A stretch of DNA of 64,000 nt from Pseudomonas wadenswilerensis (GTDB taxonomy: Bacteria; Pseudomonadota; Gammaproteobacteria; Pseudomonadales; Pseudomonadaceae), in assembly GCF_900497695.1 (NCBI RefSeq), contig NZ_UIDD01000011.1, positions 1 to 64,000 of the forward strand. Reading direction: 5' to 3'. A program made the translations under genes and the position numbers. The stretch's first letter is position 1; every line of letters starts with the position of its first letter. Shown piece by piece: positions 9,023 through 16,981 of the stretch. The notes under the pieces were generated by a model, which was given only the letters and a program-made list of their open reading frames with translations, had not been told where the DNA came from and searched no databases.

Positions 9023-9580
9023 TCAGTTACCTTCGCGGGTTACCTGCACGACGGCCACCGGTTGGTCCAGCCAATCGGCGAAGTTATCCAGAAAAGCCTG
9101 CGTGAACCCCGCCGCACTCCAGTTATTGAAGATGAAGCCGAGGTTGGAAAACGCGCAGGGCTGGAGGAACAGAAAACCGTTGATGTCATCTTCATGGCCG
9201 CACAACGGGCAAACGAAGTTTTCTGTGCGCCCGGGCATCCAGTCCTCCAGGCTTTCGAATAGCGCCACGCCGACTTCCTTGCGGCATTCAGCGCAGCCGG
9301 CTTCTTCAAGAAAGCCCTCGGTCGGGGTATAGATACAGCGCTTGGTAATGACCTCAAGGCCATTGACCGGCAGGTCGTACGGCAGCAGTTCCGGCCGTTC
9401 GACCACCTTGCGCGCGCCTTCGGCGATGGCATAGGCCATGCGGTTGCCGGTGCTGCCACAGGTGCTCAGTTGCTCCTCGATGACCTTCTCGCGCACCAGC
9501 CAGCGCAGGATTGCCCGGGCACGGGGCTCATGCACGGGGACGGTGGAAATCTTCGGGACAATAATGCTCTGGGTCGTCAT
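9023..9580 (-). CDS. Conserved hypothetical protein with two CxxC pairs
   Basis: 185 residues, no signal peptide or membrane span. Two Cys pairs, CAEC (96, 99) and CPLCGH (124, 127), look like a zinc ribbon. The rest is mixed alpha/beta without a motif I recognise. Homologues in Pseudomonas have carried a 'sugar ABC transporter ATPase' label, but no Walker A or LSGGQ motif exists here, so that name should not be used. Start chosen at the ATG at 9580 (MTTQSIIVPK); an ATG four codons upstream is in frame. It lies upstream of guaB in the same direction and 18 bases after the TauE gene. Confidence 0.75.
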   Translation of the reverse strand: MTTQSIIVPKISTVPVHEPRARAILRWLVREKVIEEQLSTCGSTGNRMAYAIAEGARKVVERPELLPYDLPVNGLEVITKRCIYTPTEGFLEEAGCAECRKEVGVALFESLEDWMPGRTENFVCPLCGHEDDINGFLFLQPCAFSNLGFIFNNWSAAGFTQAFLDNFADWLDQPVAVVQVTREGN

Positions 9581-9598
9581 GACAGCGGCCAAACAGGT

Positions 9599-10381
9599 TC
9601 AAAGGTGCCAGTTTACCTCACTCAGGTAGCGGCCGATCAGGGCAATGCCGCTGGCCAGCACCAACCAGGTGACCAGGCGTACGAAGGTGTCGCGTGACAT
9701 GTTCAGGGTCAGGCGCCGGCCCAGGTACAGCCCGACGGCCATCATCGGCAACAAGCACAGCGCCAGCAGCAACAGCGGCAGGTCGGCATACACGCCGGCG
9801 ATCAGGAACAGGCTCAGGCGCACCACGGTGCTGCAGCTGATCAACGCGCTCTGGGTGGCCCGCGCCTGCTCCTTGGAGGGCAGGCGGGCATTGAGGTAGA
9901 GGGCATATAGAAAGCCGCCGCTGCCGAACAAGGCACCGAACAGGCCGCCCACCGTTCCCATCGGCACCGACCAGGCAGCCGACAGCTGCGCCGGCTTGAC
10001 CTTCACCGCCAGGCTGTACAGGGCATAAGCGCTGATAAACAACCCCATCAACAACAGCAACAGGTCGGACTTGAGGTTGAGCAAAAACACCACGCCCAGG
10101 GTACAACCCAGCGCCATGCACGGCAGCAGGCGCATCAGCTCCGGGCGCGCCACCGCTTTGCGCGCAGGCAGCCAGTTGCCGAAGGCGGCGACAAAATCCA
10201 GCAACACCAGCAAGGGGATGATCCGCGACAGCGGCATGAAGTTGATCAGCACGGGGCCGGCCACCAGTGCGGTGCCGAAGCCGGCGATGCCGAAGACGAT
10301 ATAGGCGGCGCCGATGCCCAGCAGGATCGGCAGCCAGTCGAGGGTGGTAAAAGGCAATTGGGCAAGCAGGGTCGAGAACAT
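9599..10381 (-). CDS. TauE/SafE-family membrane permease
   Basis: A 260-residue inner-membrane protein with about eight hydrophobic segments and the two related halves typical of the TSUP/TauE-SafE family (GIAGFGTALVAGPVL in the first half, GGLFGALFGSGGFLYALYL in the second). Family members export sulfite, sulfoacetate or other small organosulfur or C2 anions, but the substrate here is unknown. The start at 10381 (MFSTLLAQLPF) puts the first helix near the N-terminus; an in-frame ATG 66 bases upstream adds a charged stretch. It is divergent from a LysR gene, which probably controls it. Confidence 0.85.
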   Translation of the reverse strand: MFSTLLAQLPFTTLDWLPILLGIGAAYIVFGIAGFGTALVAGPVLINFMPLSRIIPLLVLLDFVAAFGNWLPARKAVARPELMRLLPCMALGCTLGVVFLLNLKSDLLLLLMGLFISAYALYSLAVKVKPAQLSAAWSVPMGTVGGLFGALFGSGGFLYALYLNARLPSKEQARATQSALISCSTVVRLSLFLIAGVYADLPLLLLALCLLPMMAVGLYLGRRLTLNMSRDTFVRLVTWLVLASGIALIGRYLSEVNWHL

Positions 10382-10483
10382 GGCGGTCTTCACCAGTGGA
10401 TGTAGGGAAACTTTAGTCAGCAGCAAGCCATGCCGACTAATATGCAATTACCTTATTAGCCATCTTGAAACGGCATAGCACCG

Positions 10484-11482
10484 ATGATTTCCACCCGTCA
10501 GTTGCGTTACTTCGTCGAAATTGCCGAAAGCGGCAGCTTCAGTGCGGCCGCCGAACGCCTGTTCATCGCCCAGTCGGCCCTGAGCCGGCAGGTCAAGGAG
10601 CTGGAGTCACACCTCGACACCCTGCTGTTCGAGCGCACTGCACGCCAGCCGCGACTTACCGCAGCGGGCCAGGCATTTTTGCCGCGAGCGCGGACCTTGC
10701 TGGTGGACCTGGAAAAAGCCGAACGCCTGGCCCGTGAGGTTGGCCAGGGCGTGCGTGGCAGCCTGCGCCTCAGTCATTCCAGCACGGTGCCGCTGACCGG
10801 CCAATTGCTGGCGCGCCTCAGCGGCTATCTGAATGACAACCCGGGCGTATCCATGGAAATCGCCCAGCAGTCGTCCGAGGCGCAGCTTGAAGAACTGACC
10901 GCGGGTCGCCTGGAGCTCGGCCTGCTGCGCTTGCCGGTGCTGCGTCAGCATGAAGGGCTTTGTGTCCGGCCATTGTTCGAAGAACCCCTGTTGCTGGCGG
11001 TCGCCGAGGGTCATCCATTGGCTGAAGAAAGCAGCGTTTGCCTGGCGCAGCTGCGTGACGAGCCTTTTATCTCCATCCCCCATCGCCAGCGTGGCGGCCT
11101 GAGCTACCTGTCTGCCGAATTGTGCATGGGTGCAGGGTTCTTTCCGCAATCGGCGCGCGTGGTGTCGCGCAAGACCACTCAGCTGCAGTTGATCCAGGCA
11201 GGTTTTGGGGTGGCGTTGTTGCCGCAATGCATGGAGGAGATTGCCCCGGCTTCGCTGCGCTTCATTGCCCTGGCCGATGAGGGTTGCCGCAGTACGGTGG
11301 CGCTGGCCTATCGGCGCGATGCCGGGGCTTTGGTTGAGCAGTTCATCCTGCATATGGGGGCTGCTGCGCAGCCCATCGCCGGCAACAATGGGCCGGAATA
11401 CACAGCTCCTGTGGGAGCTGGCCTTGCCAGCGATGAAGACACCGCCGAGCCACTGCCACCCCGGCTCCACAATCCTTTATGA
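10484..11482 (+). CDS. LysR-family transcriptional regulator
   Basis: The N-terminal winged helix-turn-helix is clear (MISTRQLRYFVEIAESGSFS, then AAERLFIAQSALSRQVKELE), followed by a periplasmic-binding-protein-like effector domain to about residue 295. It is divergent from the TauE/SafE permease, the usual arrangement for LysR autoregulation and target control over the 102-base gap. The last ~35 residues (PVGAGLASDE onward) are encoded by a REP sequence at 11409-11435 read as protein, so this tail is probably an accretion. The stop overlaps an ATG used as a possible xseA start. Inducer unknown. Confidence 0.93.
   Translation: MISTRQLRYFVEIAESGSFSAAAERLFIAQSALSRQVKELESHLDTLLFERTARQPRLTAAGQAFLPRARTLLVDLEKAERLAREVGQGVRGSLRLSHSSTVPLTGQLLARLSGYLNDNPGVSMEIAQQSSEAQLEELTAGRLELGLLRLPVLRQHEGLCVRPLFEEPLLLAVAEGHPLAEESSVCLAQLRDEPFISIPHRQRGGLSYLSAELCMGAGFFPQSARVVSRKTTQLQLIQAGFGVALLPQCMEEIAPASLRFIALADEGCRSTVALAYRRDAGALVEQFILHMGAAAQPIAGNNGPEYTAPVGAGLASDEDTAEPLPPRLHNPL
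11409..11435 (+). repeat. REP unit inside the 3' end of the LysR gene
   Basis: TGTGGGAGCTGGCCTTGCCA followed by GCGATG is the same REP type as at 24702-24725, but lies in the coding frame of the LysR gene, where it encodes PVGAGLASDE. Confidence 0.85.
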
Positions 11483-11490
11483 TGCAGCCC

Positions 11491-12870
11491 ATGATCAAAG
11501 ACCCCTTCGAAAGACTCGGCCTGGACCGCGAAGTCCTGACCGTCAGCCAACTCAACGGCCGCGCCCGGGTGCTGCTGGAAGACGTGTTCCGCAATGTCTG
11601 GGTCGAAGGCGAGATCTCCAACCTCGCCCGCCCGGCCTCCGGCCATGTCTACTTCACCCTCAAGGACAGCGGCGCCCAGGTGCGCTGCGCGCTGTTCCGC
11701 CAGAACGCCGCGCGGGTCCGCCAGGCCCTGCGCGATGGCCTGGCGGTCAAGGTGCGCGGCAAGGTCTCGCTGTTCGAGGGCCGTGGCGACTATCAATTGA
11801 TCCTCGACACCGTCGAGCCGGCCGGCGACGGTGCCCTGCGCCTGGCCTTCGAAGCGCTGAAGGAAAAGCTCGGCGCAGAAGGCCTGTTCAGTACTGAAGC
11901 CAAGCTCGCCCTGCCCGCTCACCCGCAGCGCATCGGCATCGTCAGCTCGCCCACCGGCGCGGTGATTCGCGACATCATCAGCGTGTTCCGCCGCCGAGCA
12001 CCGCAGGTCGAGCTGACCCTGATCCCCACCGCCGTACAAGGCCGCGAAGCCATCAAGCAGATCGTCCGCGCCCTGCAACTGGCCGACAGCCGCGGCTTCG
12101 ACGCGCTGATCCTGGCCCGGGGCGGCGGCTCGCTGGAAGACCTCTGGTGCTTCAACGAAGAAGCCGTGGCCCGCGCCATCGCCGCCTGCAAGACGCCGAT
12201 CGTCAGCGCCGTCGGCCATGAAACCGATGTCTCGATCAGTGACTTCGTCGCTGACGTGCGCGCCCCGACGCCGTCTGCCGCCGCCGAGCTGCTGGCCCCG
12301 GACAGCAGCGACCTGCAACGGCGTATCGACAGCCTCAAGCGCCGCCTGTTGCTGCGCATTCAAAGCCGCCTGATGCACGACCGCCTGCGCCTGGACAGCC
12401 TGACCCGGCGCCTGCGCCACCCGGGCGAACGCCTGCGCCAACAGGCCCAGCGCCTGGACGATCTGGACATGCGCCTGCGCCGCGCCTTCGAGCAGCGTCT
12501 GAACCAGCGCCGCGAACGCCTCGCGCGCCTGGACACGCGCTTGGCCGCGCAACACCCCGGACGCACCCTGGCCCTGCTCAAGCAACGCCTGGACAGCCTC
12601 GCCGAACGCCTGCCGCGGGCCATGCGCGACACGCTCAAGGACCGCCGCCAGCGCCTGCAAGCCCAGGTCCAGACCCTGCACGTGGTCAGCCCCCTGGCGA
12701 CCCTGGGCCGTGGCTACAGCATCCTCCTCGACGAGCGCGGCCAGGCCATCCGCAATGCCGCCCAGACCCACAACGGCCAACGCCTGACTGCCCGCCTGGG
12801 CGAAGGCGAACTGCAGGTACGGGTCGAAGACAATCACCTGACTCCGGTCACGCTTTCTTTACTGGATTGA
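11491..12870 (+). CDS. xseA: Exodeoxyribonuclease VII large subunit
   Basis: Catalytic subunit of the single-strand-specific exonuclease VII. The 459-residue protein has the N-terminal OB fold (residues about 15-110, VWVEGEISNLARPASGHVYF), the nuclease core with IGIVSSPTGAVIRDI, ILARGGGSLEDLWCFNEE and SAVGHETDVSISDFVADVRA, and the long Arg-rich coiled coil that binds XseB. The family N-terminus is MIKDPFERLG, so the ATG at 11491 is preferred over ATG at 11479. The small subunit gene is not adjacent. An M23 peptidase gene begins four bases downstream. Confidence 0.97.
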   Translation: MIKDPFERLGLDREVLTVSQLNGRARVLLEDVFRNVWVEGEISNLARPASGHVYFTLKDSGAQVRCALFRQNAARVRQALRDGLAVKVRGKVSLFEGRGDYQLILDTVEPAGDGALRLAFEALKEKLGAEGLFSTEAKLALPAHPQRIGIVSSPTGAVIRDIISVFRRRAPQVELTLIPTAVQGREAIKQIVRALQLADSRGFDALILARGGGSLEDLWCFNEEAVARAIAACKTPIVSAVGHETDVSISDFVADVRAPTPSAAAELLAPDSSDLQRRIDSLKRRLLLRIQSRLMHDRLRLDSLTRRLRHPGERLRQQAQRLDDLDMRLRRAFEQRLNQRRERLARLDTRLAAQHPGRTLALLKQRLDSLAERLPRAMRDTLKDRRQRLQAQVQTLHVVSPLATLGRGYSILLDERGQAIRNAAQTHNGQRLTARLGEGELQVRVEDNHLTPVTLSLLD

Positions 12871-12873
12871 ATC

Positions 12874-13698
12874 ATGCCCCGTCTGTTTGCCCCGCTGTTG
12901 CTGCTGTGCCTGATGTTCGCCAGCAGTGCCCAGGCCAGCTACATCACCCGCCAACTGAACAAGCCGGTGCCCGGCGGTGTGGCGGTCATCGACCTTGGCC
13001 CGGCCGCCGCGGCACCGAGCGCGCGCTTTGATGGCAAGCCGGTGCTGGTGGTCAAGGAGCAGGACCGCTGGCTGGCCATCGTTGGCCTGCCGCTGACGCA
13101 AAAGCCCGGTACCGCACAGCTCACCGAGGGCACGCGCACCCTGAACTTTACCGTCGGCAGCAAAAAGTACCCGGAGCAGCGCATCACCCTGAAGAACAAG
13201 CGCCAGGTCAACCCCGACCCGGCCGACCTCAAGCGCATCGATGCCGAGCTTGCCGAGCAGATCAAGGCCTACCGCAGCTTCAGTCCCAACCTGCCGAGCA
13301 ACCTGATCCTCGACAAGCCGGTCAGCGGCCCGCTGTCGAGCAAGTTCGGCGTGCGCCGTTTCTTCAATGGCGAAGAACGCAATCCGCACGCAGGCCTGGA
13401 TTTTGCGGTACCCGCCGGCACGCCAATCAAGACCCCGGCCAACGGCAAGGTCATCCTTGTCGGCAACTACTTCTTCAATGGCAACACGGTGTTCGTCGAC
13501 CATGGCCAGGGCTTTATCAGCATGTTCTGCCACATGTCGAAGATCGACGTAAAACCCGGCCAGCAGCTTAGCCGCGGCGCCGTGGTTGGCCGGGTAGGTT
13601 CGACCGGCCGTGCCACAGGCCCGCACATGCACTGGAACGTCAGCCTCAATGATGCGCGGGTCGATCCGGCCATTTTCATCGGTGCCTTCCAGCCCTGA
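12874..13698 (+). CDS. Secreted M23-family metallopeptidase
   Basis: 274 residues with a signal peptide (cleavage probably after SSAQA, residue 21). The C-terminal LytM/peptidase M23 domain has the zinc ligands HAGLD (H172, D176) and HMHW (H253), plus H220 in MFCHMS. The N-terminal part (residues 25-140) is a beta-rich domain followed by a short helical linker. With complete ligands it is likely an active periplasmic endopeptidase that cuts peptidoglycan cross-links. It follows xseA by three bases and is closed by a terminator. Confidence 0.92.
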   Translation: MPRLFAPLLLLCLMFASSAQASYITRQLNKPVPGGVAVIDLGPAAAAPSARFDGKPVLVVKEQDRWLAIVGLPLTQKPGTAQLTEGTRTLNFTVGSKKYPEQRITLKNKRQVNPDPADLKRIDAELAEQIKAYRSFSPNLPSNLILDKPVSGPLSSKFGVRRFFNGEERNPHAGLDFAVPAGTPIKTPANGKVILVGNYFFNGNTVFVDHGQGFISMFCHMSKIDVKPGQQLSRGAVVGRVGSTGRATGPHMHWNVSLNDARVDPAIFIGAFQP

Positions 13699-13716
13699 GG
13701 GCTGAGTTGCGCTATT

Positions 13717-13747
13717 AAAAAAGACCGCGCAACTGGCGCGGTCTTTT
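13717..13747 (+). terminator. Rho-independent terminator after the M23 peptidase gene
   Basis: AAAAGACCGCGC (13717-13728... through 13730) pairs with GCGCGGTCTTTT (13736-13747) around a short AACTG-like loop, with T-runs at both ends, so it can act in both directions. Confidence 0.9.
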
Positions 13748-13854
13748 CATTCATGAAGCGCCATAAAATCTCGACAATTATCGTTTTTTAAGCATTTATC
13801 TCAATTTTTTCGCAAGGCTTGCCATCTTTAACCCCACTGGTTAGGGTTGAAGCC

Positions 13855-13932
13855 ATGAAAACCTTTCAGACCCTCATCCTGCTTCGTCAACATCGCAGCC
13901 TCTGCCTGGTCAGTGCACGACTACCAAGCTGA
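13855..13932 (+). CDS. Possible leucine-rich leader peptide upstream of leuA
   Basis: A 25-codon ORF, MKTFQTLILL followed by RQHRSLCLVSARLPS, begins 155 bases before leuA. Six of its codons are Leu (CTC, CTG, CTT, CTC, CTG, CTA), far more than expected by chance in so short a peptide, and AGGG precedes the ATG. Downstream, CTCGCC and GGCGGG (about 13943-13970) could form a stem followed by CCCCTTT. This is the layout of a leucine attenuator, but the downstream terminator is weak, so the case is open. Confidence 0.45.
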   Translation: MKTFQTLILLRQHRSLCLVSARLPS

Positions 13933-14009
13933 ATCGCGTCGCCTCGCCTTTTCATCTCGTTTTCGTTCGGCGGGCCCCTTTCAAGGCCGCACATTCAAGG
14001 ATTGCTTTC

Positions 14010-15683
14010 ATGACCATGCTCAAAGACCCTTCGAAAAAATACAGCGCCTTCGCGACCGTCAACTTGCCTGACCGCACCTGGCCTTCGAAGACCATCACCG
14101 AAGCGCCGATCTGGTGCAGTTCGGACCTGCGCGATGGCAACCAGTCGTTGATCGAGCCAATGGATGCGGCGAAGAAGCTGCGCTTCTGGAAGACCCTGGT
14201 CAGCGTTGGCGTGAAAGAAATCGAAGCCTCGTTCCCGTCCGCTTCGCAAACCGACTTCGACTTCGTCCGTACCCTGATCGAAGACGGCCATATTCCGGAC
14301 GACACCACCATCCAGGTGCTGACCCAGGCCCGTGAAGATTTGATCGCTCGTACGTTCGAATCCCTGCGCGGCGCGAAAAAGGCCATCGTCCACCTGTACA
14401 ACGCCACCAGCCCGTCGTTCCGCCGCATTGTCTTCAACCAGGACAAGCAAGGCGTGAAAGACATCGCGGTGAACGCGGCGAAATTGTTCGTCAAATACGC
14501 CGCCCAGCAGCCGCAAACCCAGTGGACCTTCCAATACTCGCCAGAGACCTTCAGCGCCACCGAACTGGAATTCGCCAAGGAAGTCTGCGATGCGGTGATC
14601 GAGGTGTGGAACCCTAGCCCTGAGCACAAGATCATCCTCAACCTGCCGGCTACCGTCGAAGTCTCGACGCCGAACATCTACGCCGACCAGATCGAGTGGT
14701 TCGGCCGTAACGTCAACCGCCGCGACAGCGTGATCATCAGCCTGCACACCCACAACGACCGCGGCACTGGCGTAGCCGCTACCGAACTGGGCCTGATGGC
14801 CGGCGCCGACCGTGTCGAAGGCTGCCTGTTCGGCAACGGCGAGCGTACCGGCAACGTCGACCTGGTGACCCTGGCGTTGAACCTTTACACCCAGGGCATC
14901 GACCCTGAGCTGGATTTCTCCGACATCGACGGCGTGCGCAAGGTGGTCGAGGAGTGCAACCAGATTCCGGTGCACCCGCGTCATCCGTACGTTGGCGACC
15001 TGGTTCACACCGCGTTCTCCGGCTCGCACCAGGACGCCATCCGCAAAGGCTTCACCCAGCAGAAGGATGACGCCAAGTGGGAAGTGCCGTACCTGCCGAT
15101 CGACCCGGCCGACATCGGCCGCAGCTACGAGGCGGTGATCCGCGTCAACAGCCAGTCGGGCAAGGGTGGCATCACCTACCTGCTCGAACAGGAATACGGC
15201 ATCAGCCTGCCACGGCGCATGCAGATCGAGTTCAGCCAGGTGGTACAGGGTGAAACCGACCGCCTGGGCCTGGAGATGACTGCCCAGCAGATCCACTCGC
15301 TGTTGCACCGCGAGTACCTGCAGGCCAACTCGCCGTACGCGATGGTCAGCCATCGCCTGCAGGAAGAGAACGGCCACAGTGCGGTGGAAGTGGAAGTCGC
15401 CGGTGAAGGCGAGACCACCCTGCATTGGCGCGGCAAGGGCAACGGTGCCCTCGAGGCCCTGGTGGCCGGCTTGCCGATCGCCGTGGAAATCATGGACTAC
15501 AACGAGCACGCCATCGGCGCGGGTACCAACGCCAAGGCTGCGGCCTACATCGAACTGCGTGTCGCCGGTGGTCGTCCGGTGCATGGCGTGGGTATCGATG
15601 AGAACTTCACCACTGCCAGCTTCAAGGCATTGTTCAGCGCCCTGAACCGTTCGTTGAGCCAGCAGGCTGCCAAGGCGGCCTGA
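14010..15683 (+). CDS. leuA: 2-isopropylmalate synthase
   Basis: Condenses 2-oxoisovalerate with acetyl-CoA, the first step of leucine synthesis. At 557 residues it is the long LeuA type. The HMGL-like TIM barrel shows SDLRDGNQSLIEPMD (metal-binding D near 41), the metal ligands in HTHNDRGTGVA, and GNGERTGNVDLV; the C-terminal LeuA regulatory domain (about 430-550) binds leucine for feedback inhibition. AAGGA precedes the ATG. A leucine-rich leader ORF lies upstream and a strong terminator follows. It is monocistronic; leuCDB are not nearby. Confidence 0.98.
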   Translation: MTMLKDPSKKYSAFATVNLPDRTWPSKTITEAPIWCSSDLRDGNQSLIEPMDAAKKLRFWKTLVSVGVKEIEASFPSASQTDFDFVRTLIEDGHIPDDTTIQVLTQAREDLIARTFESLRGAKKAIVHLYNATSPSFRRIVFNQDKQGVKDIAVNAAKLFVKYAAQQPQTQWTFQYSPETFSATELEFAKEVCDAVIEVWNPSPEHKIILNLPATVEVSTPNIYADQIEWFGRNVNRRDSVIISLHTHNDRGTGVAATELGLMAGADRVEGCLFGNGERTGNVDLVTLALNLYTQGIDPELDFSDIDGVRKVVEECNQIPVHPRHPYVGDLVHTAFSGSHQDAIRKGFTQQKDDAKWEVPYLPIDPADIGRSYEAVIRVNSQSGKGGITYLLEQEYGISLPRRMQIEFSQVVQGETDRLGLEMTAQQIHSLLHREYLQANSPYAMVSHRLQEENGHSAVEVEVAGEGETTLHWRGKGNGALEALVAGLPIAVEIMDYNEHAIGAGTNAKAAAYIELRVAGGRPVHGVGIDENFTTASFKALFSALNRSLSQQAAKAA

Positions 15684-15706
15684 GCCATACGCTGAGCTGC
15701 AACCGA

Positions 15707-15742
15707 GTGCCCGCCTCCATCCGGAGGCGGGCACTTTCGTTT
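15707..15742 (+). terminator. Rho-independent terminator of leuA
   Basis: GTGCCCGCCTCC (15707-15718) pairs perfectly with GGAGGCGGGCAC (15723-15734) over an ATCC loop, followed by TTTCGTTT. Confidence 0.92.
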
Positions 15743-15841
15743 GCGCCCGAGAAAAATCGTCGGTCAGCTTGACGGCAACCCCCGGTATACTCCCTTCCTC
15801 GCTTTACCCTGCGCTGCGCGCACATCATGAAAGGACACTCG

Positions 15842-16981
15842 ATGAGCAACTACCTCGAGCGGGCACTGAGCGGCCTGCGCACCATCGGCATCAACCTCCT
15901 GCGCCCTGTCCAGGACGCCCCCGTGCTGATGCTGCTCGACCGCGTGGCGCAGTACGACAGCAGCAAGGTCACCTCGATCGCTGCGGTCCTGCAGCAATCC
16001 ACCGCTTTCAACAGCATGGTCCGCGAGCAGATCGAGGGCATGGACATCTCCACCCGCTTCATGGACATCACCCAGAGCTTCACCTCGATCCGCGAAGACG
16101 CCGCGGCCATGGCCGGCTGGATGGACGACGGGCGCCTGGACAGCATGGAAAAACTCAAGCTGGCCTGGATGAACGTGCGCCGTGGCTCGATCCCCAGCCG
16201 CTTCAACGACATTCGCGACAACTACCTGCAGGTGTGTAAGTCGGCCAACGACCAGATCAGTCGCGAGACGGTGATCCTTGAGTCCTACATGGACTTTCGC
16301 ATGGCCATGAAGGCTGCAGAGGTCGAAGCCCAGCAGGTGCTGGCCATTGCCGGCCAGGCCCTGGAACAGCGCACGGCCGAACTGAATGAGGCAAACCAGC
16401 AAGTCGCCGCCGCCGAATCGGCCGAGCCGGCCGAACGTGCCGCGCTGGAACTGCGCCGCGACGAAGCCGTGCGTGCCCTGCAGGACGAAGACAAGCGCTA
16501 CCAGATCGTCAAGGACATCGCCGATGACCTCAAGGTCGGCTACAACACTGCCGAGATGGTCTTCGCCCGCATCAACCAGGTACACGTGATCAAGGAGCGC
16601 CAGTACCAGCGCATGGTCTCGTTCTTCTCGACCAACGAAGTGGTGCTTACCGGCCTTGCCGTGTCATTCACCGCCAACAGCGGCCTGGCCGAGGCGACCC
16701 ATACCCTCAATGCCACCACCGATGGCATCAGCAAGGGCCTCGAAGCTCTCGGCAGTACCGGCAACCAGCAGCTCGAAGCTGCGGTCAAGGCCAGCTACGG
16801 CTCGACCATCAAGGTCGATTCGGTACGCGCGCTGGCCGACGCCACGCTGTCGTTCCAGACCGACATGAACAGCCTCACCGAAACCTACCGGGCCGAGTCG
16901 AGCAACGCTTCGCGCGACATCGCTGCCGCGGTCGAGGATGCCAAGCGTAAATTCGCCGCGCTGCTCAGCAAGGCGGCCTGA
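15842..16981 (+). CDS. TelA-like coiled-coil protein of unknown function (gene 1 of a three-gene operon)
   Basis: 379 residues, no signal peptide. Mostly long amphipathic helices, with an Ala/Glu-rich coiled coil around residues 160-225 (EVEAQQVLAIAGQALEQRTA). The C-terminal region (about 250-375: LNATTDGISKGLEALGS, STIKVDSVRALADATLSFQT) has the layout of TelA/KlaA 'toxic anion resistance' proteins, with Thr-rich and Gln-rich helices and a final AMD/FQT-type helix; that relation is my reading and may be distant. Start at 15842 chosen because AAAGGA lies six bases upstream; an ATG five codons earlier is in frame. Its stop overlaps the next start (TGATG), so the two are coupled. No function is claimed. 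Confidence 0.75.
   Translation: MSNYLERALSGLRTIGINLLRPVQDAPVLMLLDRVAQYDSSKVTSIAAVLQQSTAFNSMVREQIEGMDISTRFMDITQSFTSIREDAAAMAGWMDDGRLDSMEKLKLAWMNVRRGSIPSRFNDIRDNYLQVCKSANDQISRETVILESYMDFRMAMKAAEVEAQQVLAIAGQALEQRTAELNEANQQVAAAESAEPAERAALELRRDEAVRALQDEDKRYQIVKDIADDLKVGYNTAEMVFARINQVHVIKERQYQRMVSFFSTNEVVLTGLAVSFTANSGLAEATHTLNATTDGISKGLEALGSTGNQQLEAAVKASYGSTIKVDSVRALADATLSFQTDMNSLTETYRAESSNASRDIAAAVEDAKRKFAALLSKAA

Noticed and set aside
9023..9580. 'Sugar ABC transporter ATPase' label for the hypothetical protein
   Set aside because: No Walker or signature motifs; only two CxxC pairs.
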